DNA of 64,000 nt from Levilactobacillus acidifarinae DSM 19394 = JCM 15949 (GCF_001434835.1 NZ_AZDV01000003.1:167593-231592); one strand, 5' to 3'. Numbered from the stretch's first letter, positions 27,238 to 37,156 are shown. The notes: generated from the letters alone by a model not told the origin. Program-made: numbers and translations.

Positions 27238-27517
27238 GAGACAATACCTCCTTAAGTCCGTGTGTGGTAACTGGAACCGATCAATTTAGGTTCCTCCCAC
27301 GTTTAACACATGCGTAACCGGTACGCATACCTGAAGAGTTTACCACACATTATCTACCGTCACAAGTGCTTTTTCGGTTTTACCAGATGGTGCCCTACGC
27401 CTTACCGGATGGCCGGGTGGCGGCTCGCTTAAGCGTGGTCGCTTCAATCTCCTAGTCACAGAAATCATCTGCCGCCTAGACGCTGGGTTGAATGCTCACT
27501 GGATAACCCTAAAAAGG
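27238..27517 (-). other. rplKA leader / nusG-rplK intergenic region
   Basis: No gene. The minus strand has a hairpin GGAACC-N10-GGTTCC at 27273-27294 shortly before rplK, and a GC-rich portion (27390-27450) with several short inverted repeats. The first is placed where an L1-binding mRNA site would be in rplKA operons; this is not verified. Confidence 0.35.
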
Positions 27518-28069
27518 TTAGGCCACAATGGGGTCAACTTGGTCGAAGTTCAGTTCCGTACTGGTTTCCCGACCGAACATATCGATGTTGACCTTGAGCT
27601 TCATCTTTTCGTTGTCGACTTCGGTAATCTTACCCACTAAGCCGCTGAAGGCACCGTCCACGATCGTGACCGAATCGCCGACTTCGACGTCCAGACTCGC
27701 GTGTCGCGCCGAAATCCCAATCGTCCGCATGATGCGTTCCACTTCGTCGGGCAACAATGGCGTTGGCTTACTGCCTTGCCCGTGAGAACCCAAGAACCCG
27801 GTGACCCCCGGCGTGTTCCGCACGATGTACCAAGCTTGATCACTCATGACCATTTCGATGAGCACGTAGCCCGGGAAGGTCTTTTCCATCGTGACCTTAT
27901 CCTTACCATTCTTAACTTCGTGTTCCTCTTCTTCCGGTACGACCACGCGGAAGATGTTGTCTTGCATCCCCATGGATTCCGACCGAGATTCCAAGTTCGC
28001 CTTCACTTTGTTTTCGTAGCCGGCGTAGGTATGCAGCACGTACCATTGTTTTTCTTCTGATTCGACCAT
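27518..28069 (-). CDS. nusG: Transcription termination/antitermination factor NusG
   Basis: 183 aa. NGN domain 'WYVLHTYAGYENKVKANLE' to 'FPGYVLIEMVM', then a KOW domain 'GDSVTIVDGAFSGLVGKITEVDNEKMKLKVNIDMFGRETSTELNFDQV'. It binds RNA polymerase and modulates pausing and ribosome coupling. AAGGAG precedes the ATG by 12 nt. A terminator-like hairpin lies between secE and nusG. Confidence 0.98.
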   Translation of the reverse strand: MVESEEKQWYVLHTYAGYENKVKANLESRSESMGMQDNIFRVVVPEEEEHEVKNGKDKVTMEKTFPGYVLIEMVMSDQAWYIVRNTPGVTGFLGSHGQGSKPTPLLPDEVERIMRTIGISARHASLDVEVGDSVTIVDGAFSGLVGKITEVDNEKMKLKVNIDMFGRETSTELNFDQVDPIVA

Positions 28070-28100
28070 TTGATTGGTGCACTCCTTTTTTAGACAAAAT

Positions 28101-28126
28101 AAAAAAACTTCGCACTACACGAAGTT
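28101..28126 (-). terminator. Terminator-like hairpin between secE and nusG
   Basis: Minus strand AACTTCG-TGTAGTG-CGAAGTT followed by seven T. It would end or attenuate the rpmG-secE transcript before nusG, 32 nt ahead of the nusG ATG. Confidence 0.6.
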
Positions 28127-28181
28127 CCCGTTAGATTCAATATAGCATATTTTTCGGCATTTGGCCACTCGAACCTTCCCC

Positions 28182-28358
28182 TTAGGAAATGAACTTCAAG
28201 CCAAATTGAACAATCCAATCCACGACCGCAAAGAAAATTGCGAACAGAACTGAAATACCGACAACCGTTCCCGTGTCGTGCCGGGTTTGCTTAACGCCGG
28301 GCCAGGAAACCTGTTTCATTTCTTGACCGACCGCCTTAAAGAATCGGAATAACCGCAT
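28182..28358 (-). CDS. secE: Preprotein translocase subunit SecE
   Basis: 58 aa, the small single-span form of Gram-positives. 'MRLFRFFKAVGQEMKQVSWP' is the amphipathic helix with the conserved W-P, followed by one membrane helix 'VVGISVLFAIFFAVVDWIVQ'. Part of SecYEG. GGGAGG lies 6 nt before the ATG. Placed between rpmG and nusG as expected. Confidence 0.96.
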   Translation of the reverse strand: MRLFRFFKAVGQEMKQVSWPGVKQTRHDTGTVVGISVLFAIFFAVVDWIVQFGLKFIS

Positions 28359-28389
28359 GGTGTTGCCTCCCTAAACAATGTGTGTGGGT

Positions 28390-28539
28390 TTACCGCGTTT
28401 CACGATGCAACGTGTGCTTCCCACAATGCTTACAAAACTTCTTAACTTCTAACCGTTGAGTACGGGTCGCGCTTGCTGCGATGGTGTAGTTCCGAGACCC
28501 GCAAACTGAACAGGCCAAAGCGATCCTGCGTTGAGCCAT
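28390..28539 (-). CDS. rpmG: 50S ribosomal protein L33
   Basis: 49 aa. Zinc ribbon of the C+ type with 'CSVC' and 'CKHC', then 'HTLHRETR'. It initiates the rpmG-secE-nusG group. The zinc-binding version; zinc-free paralogues usually lie elsewhere under Zur. Confidence 0.95.
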   Translation of the reverse strand: MAQRRIALACSVCGSRNYTIAASATRTQRLEVKKFCKHCGKHTLHRETR

Positions 28540-28611
28540 CCTGCCACCACCTTCATTTTAATAGTATAACGAATACTGCAATAGCTTACCATCGTTTTTT
28601 CTCAACGTCAA

Positions 28612-29175
28612 TCATTCCGTAAGCAATTGCCGCAGCTTCTGCCGGCAACGATGGAGGGCGGCCACGACCCGTTCTAAGGGCCACGCAAACTCTTGACTAA
28701 TGTCTGCCGGGGTCGCCTTGCGTAAAAGCGCCGTAAAAACCGCCCGTTCCACCGGGGATAGTCGGGGCAACAATCGTTGGAGCGTCTCCTGTAATTCGAG
28801 GCTTTCGCGGACCTGCATTCGCGGATCCACCAGGGTATCGGCAAAATAGGCCCATTGGGCGTCAAAAGATAACACCTGTGCGTGCCGTTTCTGCGCCTGG
28901 CTCTGCCGAATCAAATCATAGACGCGATGTTTAAGGTTGAGCTTATAAAAGGCCCCAAAGCTAGTAGACCGCTCCTGATCGAACTTATGGGTCGCCGCAC
29001 ACAAGACTAACCGGGCTTCTTGTTCCCAGTCGTCTAGGTCGTGTTCCGGCAAATAATATTGTTGACGTAACCGCAACATCACCGGTCGGTAACGGCCAAA
29101 CAATTCCTGTACGGCCGCCGAATCCCCGCACGTCCGAATCAAGTCGATCAATTGCCAATCCTCTAACTGTTCCAT
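28612..29175 (-). CDS. Sigma-70 family factor, SigH/ComX-like
   Basis: 187 aa. Region 2: 'LFGRYRPVMLRLRQQYYLPEHDLDDWEQEARLVLCAATHKFD' to 'FGAFYKLNLKHRVYDLIRQSQAQKR'; region 4: 'LSPVERAVFTALLRKATPADISQEFAWPLERVVAALHRCRQKLRQ'. The position between yacP and rpmG is that of sigH in Bacillus and of the ComX-like sigma factor in lactobacilli, where it may direct late competence (com) genes. No anti-sigma gene adjoins. Weak upstream ribosome site (GGGGGC). Confidence 0.85.
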   Translation of the reverse strand: MEQLEDWQLIDLIRTCGDSAAVQELFGRYRPVMLRLRQQYYLPEHDLDDWEQEARLVLCAATHKFDQERSTSFGAFYKLNLKHRVYDLIRQSQAQKRHAQVLSFDAQWAYFADTLVDPRMQVRESLELQETLQRLLPRLSPVERAVFTALLRKATPADISQEFAWPLERVVAALHRCRQKLRQLLTE

Positions 29176-29245
29176 CTAAAAAGCCCCCTCAGTAAACTAG
29201 CTTCAGTCTACCGGGTGAGCCAAGGCGTGCTAAGCGAACGCCCGT

Positions 29246-29812
29246 TTATTTTTTCCGTTTCCGTTTGATTTTTTGCCGAGTTGGCGCTTTAGGCCCCATC
29301 AGCTGATCGCGGAGCTTCTCTAACTTATAGAGCTGCTGATCATTCCAGGGGGACTTGCGGACCAAGCCCTTATCGGCAAACTCCCGCGCGGTCTGCTTAA
29401 CCTCATTTTGCGCCCGTTCGATATCGCGCAAGAGTTCCCCCGCCGGGATCCGCAACGCCCCTTCCGAAAAGATGGTCCACTGTTCAGCCTGATCACTGGT
29501 GGCCACGGTCACCTGGGTAAACCGGGTCTGGAGTTTCTTAGCCAATTTTTCAATGTAACTATCGGCCGTTTCGTCCCGGTTGGTCCAGGTAATGTGCAGA
29601 TCGTATTGCTGATAACTCTTCGAGATGCCCGGCACGTACATCGCGTCAAACACCACGTAAATGATGGACTCCCGTAACTTATGGTAATTAGCCAACATGT
29701 TCAACAGTTGATCACGAGCTTCCGGTAACCGTTCTTGCTGCTTTAGCCGGCCGAGTTCGGGCCAGTTGCCGATCATGTTATACGCGTCGACGATTAAGAT
29801 ATCTTGTTTGAT
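29246..29812 (-). CDS. yacP: NYN-domain ribonuclease (YacP/Rae1)
   Basis: 188 aa if started at the AUC codon 29810-29812. The NYN fold needs the first strand 'ILIVDAYNMIGNWPEL', whose Asp is a metal ligand; later acidic residues lie in 'VVFDAMY', 'DETADSYIEKLAKKL' and 'VATSDQAEQ'. The first ATG in frame (29776) would delete that strand and has no ribosome site. GGAGGGG lies exactly 9 nt before AUC-AAA-CAA, where relatives have 'MKQ'. No ATG, GTG or TTG is in frame between. The enzyme cleaves mRNA in the ribosomal A site. Lys-rich tail 'KIKRKRKK'. Confidence 0.85.
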   Translation of the reverse strand: MKQDILIVDAYNMIGNWPELGRLKQQERLPEARDQLLNMLANYHKLRESIIYVVFDAMYVPGISKSYQQYDLHITWTNRDETADSYIEKLAKKLQTRFTQVTVATSDQAEQWTIFSEGALRIPAGELLRDIERAQNEVKQTAREFADKGLVRKSPWNDQQLYKLEKLRDQLMGPKAPTRQKIKRKRKK

Positions 29813-29836
29813 GACCCGTCCCCTCCTTTCGCTAAA

Positions 29837-30589
29837 TTAGTGTTGAACCGGGTGCCGGGAACTGAAGCCTTGGTACATCAATAGGCCCGCCGCCACACTG
29901 GCGTTCAAGCTTTGAACCGTTCCCACCATCGGGATAGTCAACGTTTGATCGACGGTTTCCTTCAGCAAACGCGAGATGCCCTTGCCTTCGTTCCCGATAA
30001 TCAGCCCCACGGCGCCCTTAGCATTCCAATCGCGGTAATCGGTCCCGGCCATGTCGGTCCCAAAGATCCACATGCCCCGTTGTTTCAGGTCGTCGACCGT
30101 TTTGACCAGGTTAGTCACCCGCGCCACGGGCACCGTTTCGATGGCCCCCGTCGAGGTCTTAGCCACCGTTGAGGTCAGCCCCACGGCCCGGCGCTTCGGA
30201 ATAATGACCCCGTGCACGCCACTGGCATCGGCCGTCCGTAAGATGGAACCTAAGTTATGCGGATCTTCAATGTTGTCGAGAATCAAGAAGAACGGTTCTT
30301 CGCCCTTCTTTTCGGCGTTGGCGTAAAGGTCGTCGATACTGGCGTATTCAAACGCCGCGACGCCTAAGGCCACCCCTTGGTGGTTTTGGTGATCCGTCAG
30401 TTGGTCTAACTTCTGCTTCGGTACTTCGGAGATCACCAGGTGCCGCCGCTGGGCCAGTTGACGAATCTCATCGAGGGCTTCAGACTTGAGGCCACTCTGT
30501 AAGAAAACCTTGTTGATGGCTTGTTGGCTGCGCAAGGCGGCCACGGCCGGATGCCGACCAATCACGAAATCAGTTTGTTCTTCTCCCAT
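29837..30589 (-). CDS. rlmB: 23S rRNA (guanosine-2'-O-)-methyltransferase RlmB
   Basis: 250 aa. N-terminal substrate-binding domain 'FVIGRHPAVAALRS', then the SPOUT knot with 'LILDNIEDPHNLGSILRTADASGVHGVI', 'LIIGNEGKGIS' and 'IPMVGTVQSLNASVAAGLLMY'. It methylates the ribose of G in 23S rRNA. Start at 30589, overlapping the mrnC stop by one base (TAATG), so it is coupled to mrnC. Confidence 0.95.
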   Translation of the reverse strand: MGEEQTDFVIGRHPAVAALRSQQAINKVFLQSGLKSEALDEIRQLAQRRHLVISEVPKQKLDQLTDHQNHQGVALGVAAFEYASIDDLYANAEKKGEEPFFLILDNIEDPHNLGSILRTADASGVHGVIIPKRRAVGLTSTVAKTSTGAIETVPVARVTNLVKTVDDLKQRGMWIFGTDMAGTDYRDWNAKGAVGLIIGNEGKGISRLLKETVDQTLTIPMVGTVQSLNASVAAGLLMYQGFSSRHPVQH

Positions 30590-30993
30590 TATTCTGTCCG
30601 CCCCGCTTCTACTTGTTGGATGCACCATTGACTTAATTCGTCGACCCGGTCCTGCTGGTCACTCAAGGCCAGATACCCCATCAGGGCTTCAAACCCGGTG
30701 GAAATCCGGTAAGTCACCACGTCGGTATTCTTCGCGTGGGTGTAACTCTTAGCGTTGCGGCCGCGCTTAAACACGGCCCATTCGTCTTCGCTCAAAAGTT
30801 TATCTTGTTCCATCAACGCGATCAGTGCCGCTTGGGCCTTAGCCGAGACGTAATGAGTGGCCGTGCGCTGCAGATGGTTAGGCTTCGCCAGGCCCTCTTC
30901 GATCAGGTGGCGACGAATGATCACTTCGTAAGCGGCATCACCCATGTAGGCCAACGCTACCCCGTTTAACTGTTGGTAAGCTGTGTTTGTCAT
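30589..30993 (-). CDS. mrnC: Mini-ribonuclease 3
   Basis: 134 aa. RNase III catalytic domain without a dsRBD: '[22 protein letters not shown]' and '[35 protein letters not shown]' (signature with the metal-binding Glu). It matures 23S rRNA in Firmicutes. The start overlaps the cysS stop (ATGA). Confidence 0.95.
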   Translation of the reverse strand: MTNTAYQQLNGVALAYMGDAAYEVIIRRHLIEEGLAKPNHLQRTATHYVSAKAQAALIALMEQDKLLSEDEWAVFKRGRNAKSYTHAKNTDVVTYRISTGFEALMGYLALSDQQDRVDELSQWCIQQVEAGRTE

Positions 30994-32405
30994 GAATTTC
31001 CTTTCTTCCACCGGGTGCCTTGCGGGGTATCTTCCAAGATAATCCCCTGGGCCTTCAACTGCTCACGAATCTCATCGCTGCGTTGAAAATCCCGGTTCTT
31101 GCGTGCTACCACGCGTTCGTTGATCAATGCTTCAATCCGGTCATCGTCGAGTTCGGCACTTTCCGTGAAGTTGACGCCAAAGACGCTTAAGAGTTCACTT
31201 AACGTCTGCCGCATGAACTCCAGCGTGCCCTTAAAGACCACCGGCCGTTCGGCATAGACGTTACCCAACCGGGCCAGTTCGTGGACCTCGGCGACCCCGT
31301 TTTGCACGTTAAAGTCGTCGTCCATCGCATCGGTATAGTCGGCCGTAATCTGGCGAACTTCCTGCTCAGCCTTGGGGTCGTTACCGGCCTCGGCGTCTTG
31401 CAGGCGATAGCCCATGTTGTCGTAGGCCGTTTGTAGGCGTTCGAGGTTTCGCGTGGCGGTATCTAAGTTCTGCTGAGTATACTGAATGGGCCGTCGGTAC
31501 TGGGTAGTCGCCATGAAGAACCGTAAGGCTTGGGGATCAACGGTCTTCAACAGATCGTGAACCGTCACGAAGTTCCCCAACGACTTACTCATCTTCTGGT
31601 TCTCATCGCCGACCGTCACGAACCCGTTATGCAACCAATAGTGGACAAACGTTTTGCCCGTTTCGGCTTCACTCTGGGCAATTTCGTTTTGGTGGTGCGG
31701 GAAGATCAGGTCTTCGCCCCCACCGTGAATATCAAAAGTGTCGCCTAACAAGTTGGTCGACATCACGGAGCACTCGATATGCCAACCGGGACGCCCGGCT
31801 CCCCAGGGTGAGGGCCAGGAGATTTCGCCCGGCTTAGCACCCTTCCATAAGGCAAAATCGACGGGATCTTCCTTCCGGGCGGTCTCTTCGTCGTTGGTGT
31901 GCTGCGAAGCACCCTCTTCTAGCTCGTCAATGTTTTGGTGGGCCAGTTGACCGTAGTCGCTAAACTTCCGGGCCCGGTAATAGACGTCACCGTCGGCCGG
32001 GTACGCGTAGCCCTTGTCAATCAATTTTTGGACGAATTCAATGATTTCTTGAATATAGTCGGTGGCCCGGGGATTGGCCGTCGCCGGTTCAATGTTTAGA
32101 GCCGCGGTGTCTTCCTTAAAGGCCTGAATAAATTTATCCCCCAGTTCTGGCACCGTGATGCCTTCCTTGCGGGCTTCATTGATCATTTTATCGTCAACGT
32201 CGGTAAAGTTAGAGACGTACTTCACCTGATAACCGCGGTATTCGAAGTACCGACGGATGGTATCAAAGGCAATCACACTCCGGGCATTGCCAATATGGAT
32301 GTAGTTATAGACGGTCGGCCCACAGACGTACATGTTGACTACGCCCGGTGTAATCGGCTCGAACGTTTCTTTTTGTCGCGTCATGGTGTTAAAAACTTTG
32401 AGCAT
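30990..32405 (-). CDS. cysS: Cysteinyl-tRNA synthetase
   Basis: 471 aa. Class I motifs HIGN ('[11 protein letters not shown]') and KMSKS ('[11 protein letters not shown]'); zinc ligands in 'CGPTVY', 'ECSVMS' and '[15 protein letters not shown]'. Start at 32405 with AAGGGAG 8 nt upstream. In Bacillus cysE lies between gltX and cysS; here it is absent and a 42-codon membrane ORF takes its place. No T-box was found upstream. Confidence 0.97.
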   Translation of the reverse strand: MLKVFNTMTRQKETFEPITPGVVNMYVCGPTVYNYIHIGNARSVIAFDTIRRYFEYRGYQVKYVSNFTDVDDKMINEARKEGITVPELGDKFIQAFKEDTAALNIEPATANPRATDYIQEIIEFVQKLIDKGYAYPADGDVYYRARKFSDYGQLAHQNIDELEEGASQHTNDEETARKEDPVDFALWKGAKPGEISWPSPWGAGRPGWHIECSVMSTNLLGDTFDIHGGGEDLIFPHHQNEIAQSEAETGKTFVHYWLHNGFVTVGDENQKMSKSLGNFVTVHDLLKTVDPQALRFFMATTQYRRPIQYTQQNLDTATRNLERLQTAYDNMGYRLQDAEAGNDPKAEQEVRQITADYTDAMDDDFNVQNGVAEVHELARLGNVYAERPVVFKGTLEFMRQTLSELLSVFGVNFTESAELDDDRIEALINERVVARKNRDFQRSDEIREQLKAQGIILEDTPQGTRWKKGNS

Positions 32406-32470
32406 TCCCGAGGCTCCCTTCACGTACTAAACAATAGTTAGGTCCATTGTAGCATATTCCCCCCGCAACT

Positions 32471-32514
32471 AAGAAGCCGAAACCGCGGCGAACGGCCCTG
32501 GTTGTCGGCTTCTT
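32471..32514. terminator. Hairpin between the 42-codon ORF and cysS
   Basis: Arms AAGAAGCCGA / TCGGCTTCTT with inner ACC/GGT pairing. T-tract is weak on both strands, so termination may be partial. Confidence 0.5.
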
Positions 32515-32553
32515 TACAAAATCGTTAATTCCGGGTAAAGGACCCGCGGCTCC

Positions 32554-32682
32554 CTATTTAGAAGACCGTCGGTGTCCCACCGCTAAAACCACCGTCATGA
32601 TGACGGCAAACGCCCCTTCCAGTAAATTTGCCAGTAACGTATTTTCCCAGTAACCATGGACCCACTTGCCAAGTTTACGCAT
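32554..32682 (-). CDS. Small single-span membrane protein, unknown
   Basis: 42 aa. Basic N-terminus 'MRKLGKWVHGYWENTLL', one hydrophobic helix (about 19-36, 'NLLEGAFAVIMTVVLAVG'), basic tail 'HRRSSK'. AGAGGTGAG lies 7 nt before the ATG. It occupies the gap between gltX and cysS and has hairpins on both sides. Shape is that of a small toxin-like or regulatory membrane peptide, but no family is recognised. Confidence 0.55.
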   Translation of the reverse strand: MRKLGKWVHGYWENTLLANLLEGAFAVIMTVVLAVGHRRSSK

Positions 32683-32741
32683 CACAGCTCACCTCTGCAT
32701 TTAGGATACCAAGCCGACGGTAACCCCGTCAATTGGCGTAG

Positions 32742-32774
32742 CAAAAAAGCCCGAAACCGGAGTTTCAGACTTTT
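32742..32774 (-). terminator. gltX terminator
   Basis: Minus strand AAGTCTGAAAC-TCC-GTTTCGGGCTT (two G-U pairs) then six T; it begins 15 nt after the gltX stop. Confidence 0.75.
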
Positions 32775-32788
32775 ACGCCAACGCTAAT

Positions 32789-34279
32789 TTAGGCACCCAA
32801 TTGGTCCAACGTTTGTTGGATGTGCTTCAAGGCCGTTTCGCGGCCCACCAATTCGATGGATTCCGGTAATTCTGGTCCGTGCATTTCGTGGGTCACGGCA
32901 ATCCGGATTGGCATCCAGAGTTGCCGGCCCTTGATGCCGGTTTGGGCTTGCACGCGCTTGATGACGTGGAAGATTTCCACGGAATCAAACAGGTCGAGCT
33001 TTTCGATTTCAGCGGCGAAGGCCTTCAAAACAACCGGCGCCGTTTCGTTGTTAATTTCGTCCCAGGCATCCCCTTCGACCTTTTCGGGTTCTTCGAAGAA
33101 GACGGAAGCCATATCGTTGATTTGCGCCATGTAGCTCATTTGCCGCTTGTACAAGTTGATCAATTGCCGCGCCCATTCAATTTCTGACGTGCTTGGCTTG
33201 GCTGGTAGGTTACCGGCCTTGATCAATTGCTTCATGGCTAAGTCGGCGATGGTGCTTTCGTCGGCGTCCTTGACGTAACGGTTGTTCAACCATTCCAACT
33301 TGTCCATGTCAAACGTAGCGGGCGACTTGCTCAACCGCGTTTCATCGTACATCTTGATGAATTGCTTGCGGGTGAAGATTTCGTCTTCACCAACCGGTGA
33401 CCAGCCCAACAACAGAATGAAGTTGAACATGGCTTCTGGTAAGTAACCCAGGTCGCGGTATTGTTCGATAAATTGTAAGACGGATTCGTCACGCTTGGAC
33501 AATTTCTTACCGGTGTCCTTGCTGATGATCAGGCTCATGTGACCGAACTTAGGGGCGTCCCAGCCAAAGGCCTTGTAGATCATCAATTGCTTAGGTGTGT
33601 TGGCCACGTGGTCGTCACCCCGGAAGACGTGACTGATGGCCATCTTGTGGTCGTCAACCACAACGGCAAAGTTGTAGGTTGGCATGCCGTCACGCTTGGC
33701 AATGACGAAGTCACCCCCGATGGTGTCGGAGTTAAAGGACACGTGGCCCTTGACCATATCGTCCCATTCAAAGACTTCATCCTTAGGTACGCGGAACCGG
33801 ATAACCGGCTTTAAGCCCTTGGCCTTAGCGGCGTCAATGGCGGCCTGCTTTTCGTCTTCGGTCATGCCAGCGTATTCGTACTCGTAGTGCGGCATTTCAC
33901 TCCGCGCCTTTTGGGCTTCCCGGTCGGCTTGTAATTCGTCTTCCGTCCGGTAAGATTCGTAAGCCTTCCCTTCATCCATCAATTGTTGAATGAGAGGCGT
34001 GTAAATGTCGCGCCGTTCGGATTGCCGGTACGGGCCAAAGTCCCCACCAACGTCGGGACCTTCATCCCAGTCCAAACCGAGCCACTTTAAGTTTTCCAAC
34101 TGGCTCCGTTCACCGTCCGCGATGTTCCGTTTAGTATCCGTGTCTTCGATCCGAATAATAAACTTACCTTTGTTGTGGCGGGCAAACAGATAATTAAAGA
34201 TCGCCGTCCGCGCGTTACCGATGTGCAGATGTCCAGTGGGGCTCGGAGCATAACGAACCCGAATTGCATTTTTAGCCAA
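32789..34279 (-). CDS. gltX: Glutamyl-tRNA synthetase
   Basis: 496 aa. HIGH-type '[14 protein letters not shown]', KMSKS-type '[10 protein letters not shown]', and the anticodon-binding helical C-terminus. In lactobacilli a non-discriminating enzyme that also charges tRNA-Gln is usual. The start is TTG at 34277-34279 ('[15 protein letters not shown]'), with AGAGG 9 nt upstream; the longer ATG frame begins in the yacL-gltX spacer and lacks homology. Confidence 0.96.
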   Translation of the reverse strand: MAKNAIRVRYAPSPTGHLHIGNARTAIFNYLFARHNKGKFIIRIEDTDTKRNIADGERSQLENLKWLGLDWDEGPDVGGDFGPYRQSERRDIYTPLIQQLMDEGKAYESYRTEDELQADREAQKARSEMPHYEYEYAGMTEDEKQAAIDAAKAKGLKPVIRFRVPKDEVFEWDDMVKGHVSFNSDTIGGDFVIAKRDGMPTYNFAVVVDDHKMAISHVFRGDDHVANTPKQLMIYKAFGWDAPKFGHMSLIISKDTGKKLSKRDESVLQFIEQYRDLGYLPEAMFNFILLLGWSPVGEDEIFTRKQFIKMYDETRLSKSPATFDMDKLEWLNNRYVKDADESTIADLAMKQLIKAGNLPAKPSTSEIEWARQLINLYKRQMSYMAQINDMASVFFEEPEKVEGDAWDEINNETAPVVLKAFAAEIEKLDLFDSVEIFHVIKRVQAQTGIKGRQLWMPIRIAVTHEMHGPELPESIELVGRETALKHIQQTLDQLGA

Positions 34280-34408
34280 ATTGGTTGCGCCTCTTTCTCG
34301 TTTTTTTAGTTGGCACCGAGTGACCTCGATGCGTCCACAGTGCTTTAAGTGTACAATGACCACCACCAAAAATAAAGGGGTAGCCCCGTTTTGTTCCCAT
34401 AATGGGTC

Positions 34409-34443
34409 AAAAAACCGGCCCACTATGCGTGTTCCGGCTTTTA
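34409..34443 (-). terminator. Terminator of the radA-yacL unit
   Basis: Minus strand AAGCCGG..CCGGTTT with six T following, 55 nt after the yacL stop. Confidence 0.55.
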
Positions 34444-34497
34444 AACTTCTATTATTTAGTTTAAATTAGACCGCTCGTCCCAGAACTAGCCACTAGC

Positions 34498-35667
34498 CTA
34501 GTTGGCTTTGCCGTTAGTCCGGCGTTTGCCTTGAGTCTTATGGTCTTCGATTCCCCGGTCGGAATGCACCGGCTTGGCAAAGATCATGCGCCCAGCATCC
34601 GTTTGGATGGCACTGGTCACCACGACGTCTAATTGCTTATTAATGAAGTACTTCCCATCTTCGACCACGACCATGGTGCCGTCGTCGAGGTAGGCGACCC
34701 CCTGTTGGCGTTCGGTCCCGTTCTTAACCACCATTACGTGAAGGTTTTCACCCGGGATCACCCGTGGTTTCAACGCGTTAGCCAACGAATTAATGTTCAA
34801 GACCTGTACGTTTTGGAACTGAATCACCTTATTTAAGTTGTAGTCGTTCGTCACAATGACCCCGCCGTTTTTCTTAGCCAGCGCAATCAACTTGCTATCC
34901 ACTTCCGGAATGTCTTCGAAGTCGCCTTCGTACATTTCGATGGGCATGATTTGTTCGTTTTGCAACTTATTTAAGATGTCCAGCCCCCGCCGGCCCCGAA
35001 CCCGTTTGACCGAGTCACTGGAATCGGCGATGTATTGGAGTTCGTACAAGACGAAGTTCGGGACCAGTAACGTCCCTTCCAAAAACCCCGTCTTAGCCAG
35101 ATCGTAGATTCGCCCATCAATTAAGATGTTCGTATCCAAGATCTTGTAATGGTGAAAGTTCGGCTCCGCTTGCTTATCGAGGACCTTCTCGCTAGCCTCA
35201 TCGTTAGCCTTCTTGGTCCGTGACTGGAATAGCTTCCGCCACTCTTCGCCCCGAATCTTACTCAGGCGTGTCCCCAATCGAAAGCCCAGATACCCCAACA
35301 GGAGCATCAAGATCCAGGGGATCACCGTACTGATAAAGAACGAGGGGACCCGAAAGAGAAATTGTGAGATCAATAACGCCAGCGCTAAACCGACGATCGT
35401 TAATAAACTCCCAAAAATTAAGGTCATGGGGTTCTGCCGGTTTAAATAAGCCTCCAGGCGGTTAACCACCCGGACCAGGCTACTGGCAAAGAACGCTCCC
35501 AGAATAAGGAAAATAATAGCACCAAGCAAAATATTGACCAGAATATTATCAACGAACGGACTCATCACCCCAAAGAGTTGCCAGGTTCGGGGCAAATAGG
35601 CCGCACCCAGCACACCACCAATGATGATGAATAGGGCTAAAATGACTGTTCGCTTACGATTCTTCAT
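34498..35667 (-). CDS. yacL: PIN/TRAM domain membrane protein (YacL)
   Basis: 389 aa. Four membrane helices in the first ~140 residues, then a PIN nuclease domain 'YKILDTNILIDGRIYDLA' (catalytic Asp) to 'GGVIVTNDYNLNKV', then a TRAM domain 'PGENLHVMVVKNGTERQQGVAYLDDGTMVVVEDG'. The arrangement is that of YacL/PilT-like proteins next to radA in Firmicutes. Probably an RNase acting at the membrane; the substrate is unknown. Lys/Arg-rich tail. Confidence 0.93.
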   Translation of the reverse strand: MKNRKRTVILALFIIIGGVLGAAYLPRTWQLFGVMSPFVDNILVNILLGAIIFLILGAFFASSLVRVVNRLEAYLNRQNPMTLIFGSLLTIVGLALALLISQFLFRVPSFFISTVIPWILMLLLGYLGFRLGTRLSKIRGEEWRKLFQSRTKKANDEASEKVLDKQAEPNFHHYKILDTNILIDGRIYDLAKTGFLEGTLLVPNFVLYELQYIADSSDSVKRVRGRRGLDILNKLQNEQIMPIEMYEGDFEDIPEVDSKLIALAKKNGGVIVTNDYNLNKVIQFQNVQVLNINSLANALKPRVIPGENLHVMVVKNGTERQQGVAYLDDGTMVVVEDGKYFINKQLDVVVTSAIQTDAGRMIFAKPVHSDRGIEDHKTQGKRRTNGKAN

Positions 35668-35698
35668 AAATTTTCACCTCCCTTCGCCGTACTCGGCC

Positions 35699-37072
35699 TT
35701 AAACACCGAGTGCCAGTTTCAAAGCCTGCCGCAACGTGGACACACCGATCACGTCAATTCCGGCCGGTGGCGTCCACCCCTGGAGATTATTCTTAGGCAC
35801 AAAAATTCGTTGGAACCCTAGCTTCTTGGCTTCGGCGACCCGCTGTTCGATCCGACTAACCCGCCGAATCTCGCCGGTCAACCCGACTTCGCCCACGAAA
35901 CAATCCGTGGGGGCCGTCGCGGTATCCTTGTAACTCGAGGCGATACTTAACGCAATCGCCAAATCAATGGCTGGCTCGTCTAGCTTCACGCCCCCGGCGG
36001 CCTTCAAAAAGGCGTCCTGATTTTGAAGCATCAGGTTGGCCCGCTTTTCCAGCACCGCCATCAACAGTGACACCCGGTTCCGATCCAGCCCACTGGCGGT
36101 TCGTTGCGCGTTGCCAAAGACCGACGGCGTAATCAACGCCTGAACCTCGACTAGGATTGGCCGGGTTCCTTCCATTGACACCACGATGGCCGAACCGGTG
36201 GCGTCCTTGAGGCGTTCTTCGAGGAAGATTTCCGAGGGGTTGGCCACCTCGTACAGGCCGCCTTCCTTCATTTCGAAAATCCCCAGTTCGTTGGTGGACC
36301 CGAACCGGTTCTTGACCGCCCGCAAAATCCGGTAAGTGTGGTGTAGGTCGCCCTCAAAATACAGCACCGTATCCACCATGTGTTCCAAAATCTTAGGCCC
36401 AGCGATGGCGCCACCTTTGGTTACGTGACCCACCACGAAGATGGTAATCCCGTTAGTCTTCGCAATTTGCATCAGTTCACCGGTAACGGCTCGAATCTGA
36501 GAAACCGATCCAATGGCCGATTCGATCCCGGGGGCTTGCATGGTTTGAACGGAATCGATAATCACGTAGTCTGGGTGCATCTCTTCGATGTTGGCTCGAA
36601 TGCTGACCATGTCGGTCTCGGGATACAGGTAGAGGTGCTCGGCGTTGACCACTAACCGGTCCGCCCGCATTTTAATCTGACTAGCACTTTCTTCACCGGA
36701 CACGTACAGGACCTTGCCGCCGGTCGCACTAAGTTGGCCCGAGACCTGGAGCAGTAACGTGGACTTTCCGATACCGGGATCGCCTCCGATCAGGATCAGA
36801 GAGCCCGGCACAATGCCGCCCCCCAAAACCCGATTCAATTCTTCCATCTGCGTCTTGACCCGTGTTTCCGTGGTGTGTTTGATTTCGGTCATTAACTGCG
36901 GACGGGTATGTTCGCCGGCCGGGGTCACCCGCGTCGATTGCGGCTTAACTTCCGGCGTAACGGTCTCTTCGACCATGGAGTTCCATTCCCCACAGTTCGG
37001 GCACCGGCCCAGATACCGGGGGGAACTATAATCACAATTTTGACACACAAATTTCGTTTTAACCTTGGCCAC
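35699..37072 (-). CDS. radA: DNA repair protein RadA
   Basis: 457 aa. C4 zinc finger '[18 protein letters not shown]', RecA-like core with Walker A '[14 protein letters not shown]', RadA motif '[11 protein letters not shown]' and a Lon-like C-terminal domain '[14 protein letters not shown]'. It drives branch migration during recombination. I take GTG 37072 ('AKVKTKFVC') with AGGGGG 6 nt upstream; the ATG two codons earlier is too close to that site. Between dut and yacL. Confidence 0.95.
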   Translation of the reverse strand: MAKVKTKFVCQNCDYSSPRYLGRCPNCGEWNSMVEETVTPEVKPQSTRVTPAGEHTRPQLMTEIKHTTETRVKTQMEELNRVLGGGIVPGSLILIGGDPGIGKSTLLLQVSGQLSATGGKVLYVSGEESASQIKMRADRLVVNAEHLYLYPETDMVSIRANIEEMHPDYVIIDSVQTMQAPGIESAIGSVSQIRAVTGELMQIAKTNGITIFVVGHVTKGGAIAGPKILEHMVDTVLYFEGDLHHTYRILRAVKNRFGSTNELGIFEMKEGGLYEVANPSEIFLEERLKDATGSAIVVSMEGTRPILVEVQALITPSVFGNAQRTASGLDRNRVSLLMAVLEKRANLMLQNQDAFLKAAGGVKLDEPAIDLAIALSIASSYKDTATAPTDCFVGEVGLTGEIRRVSRIEQRVAEAKKLGFQRIFVPKNNLQGWTPPAGIDVIGVSTLRQALKLALGV

Positions 37073-37156
37073 GTGCATCCCCCTATTCGTTCTTGATGAT
37101 TAACTTTATTCTAGCATATCTCGGGGGACAGCCCCCACTAGTCTGTTAGGCAATTT

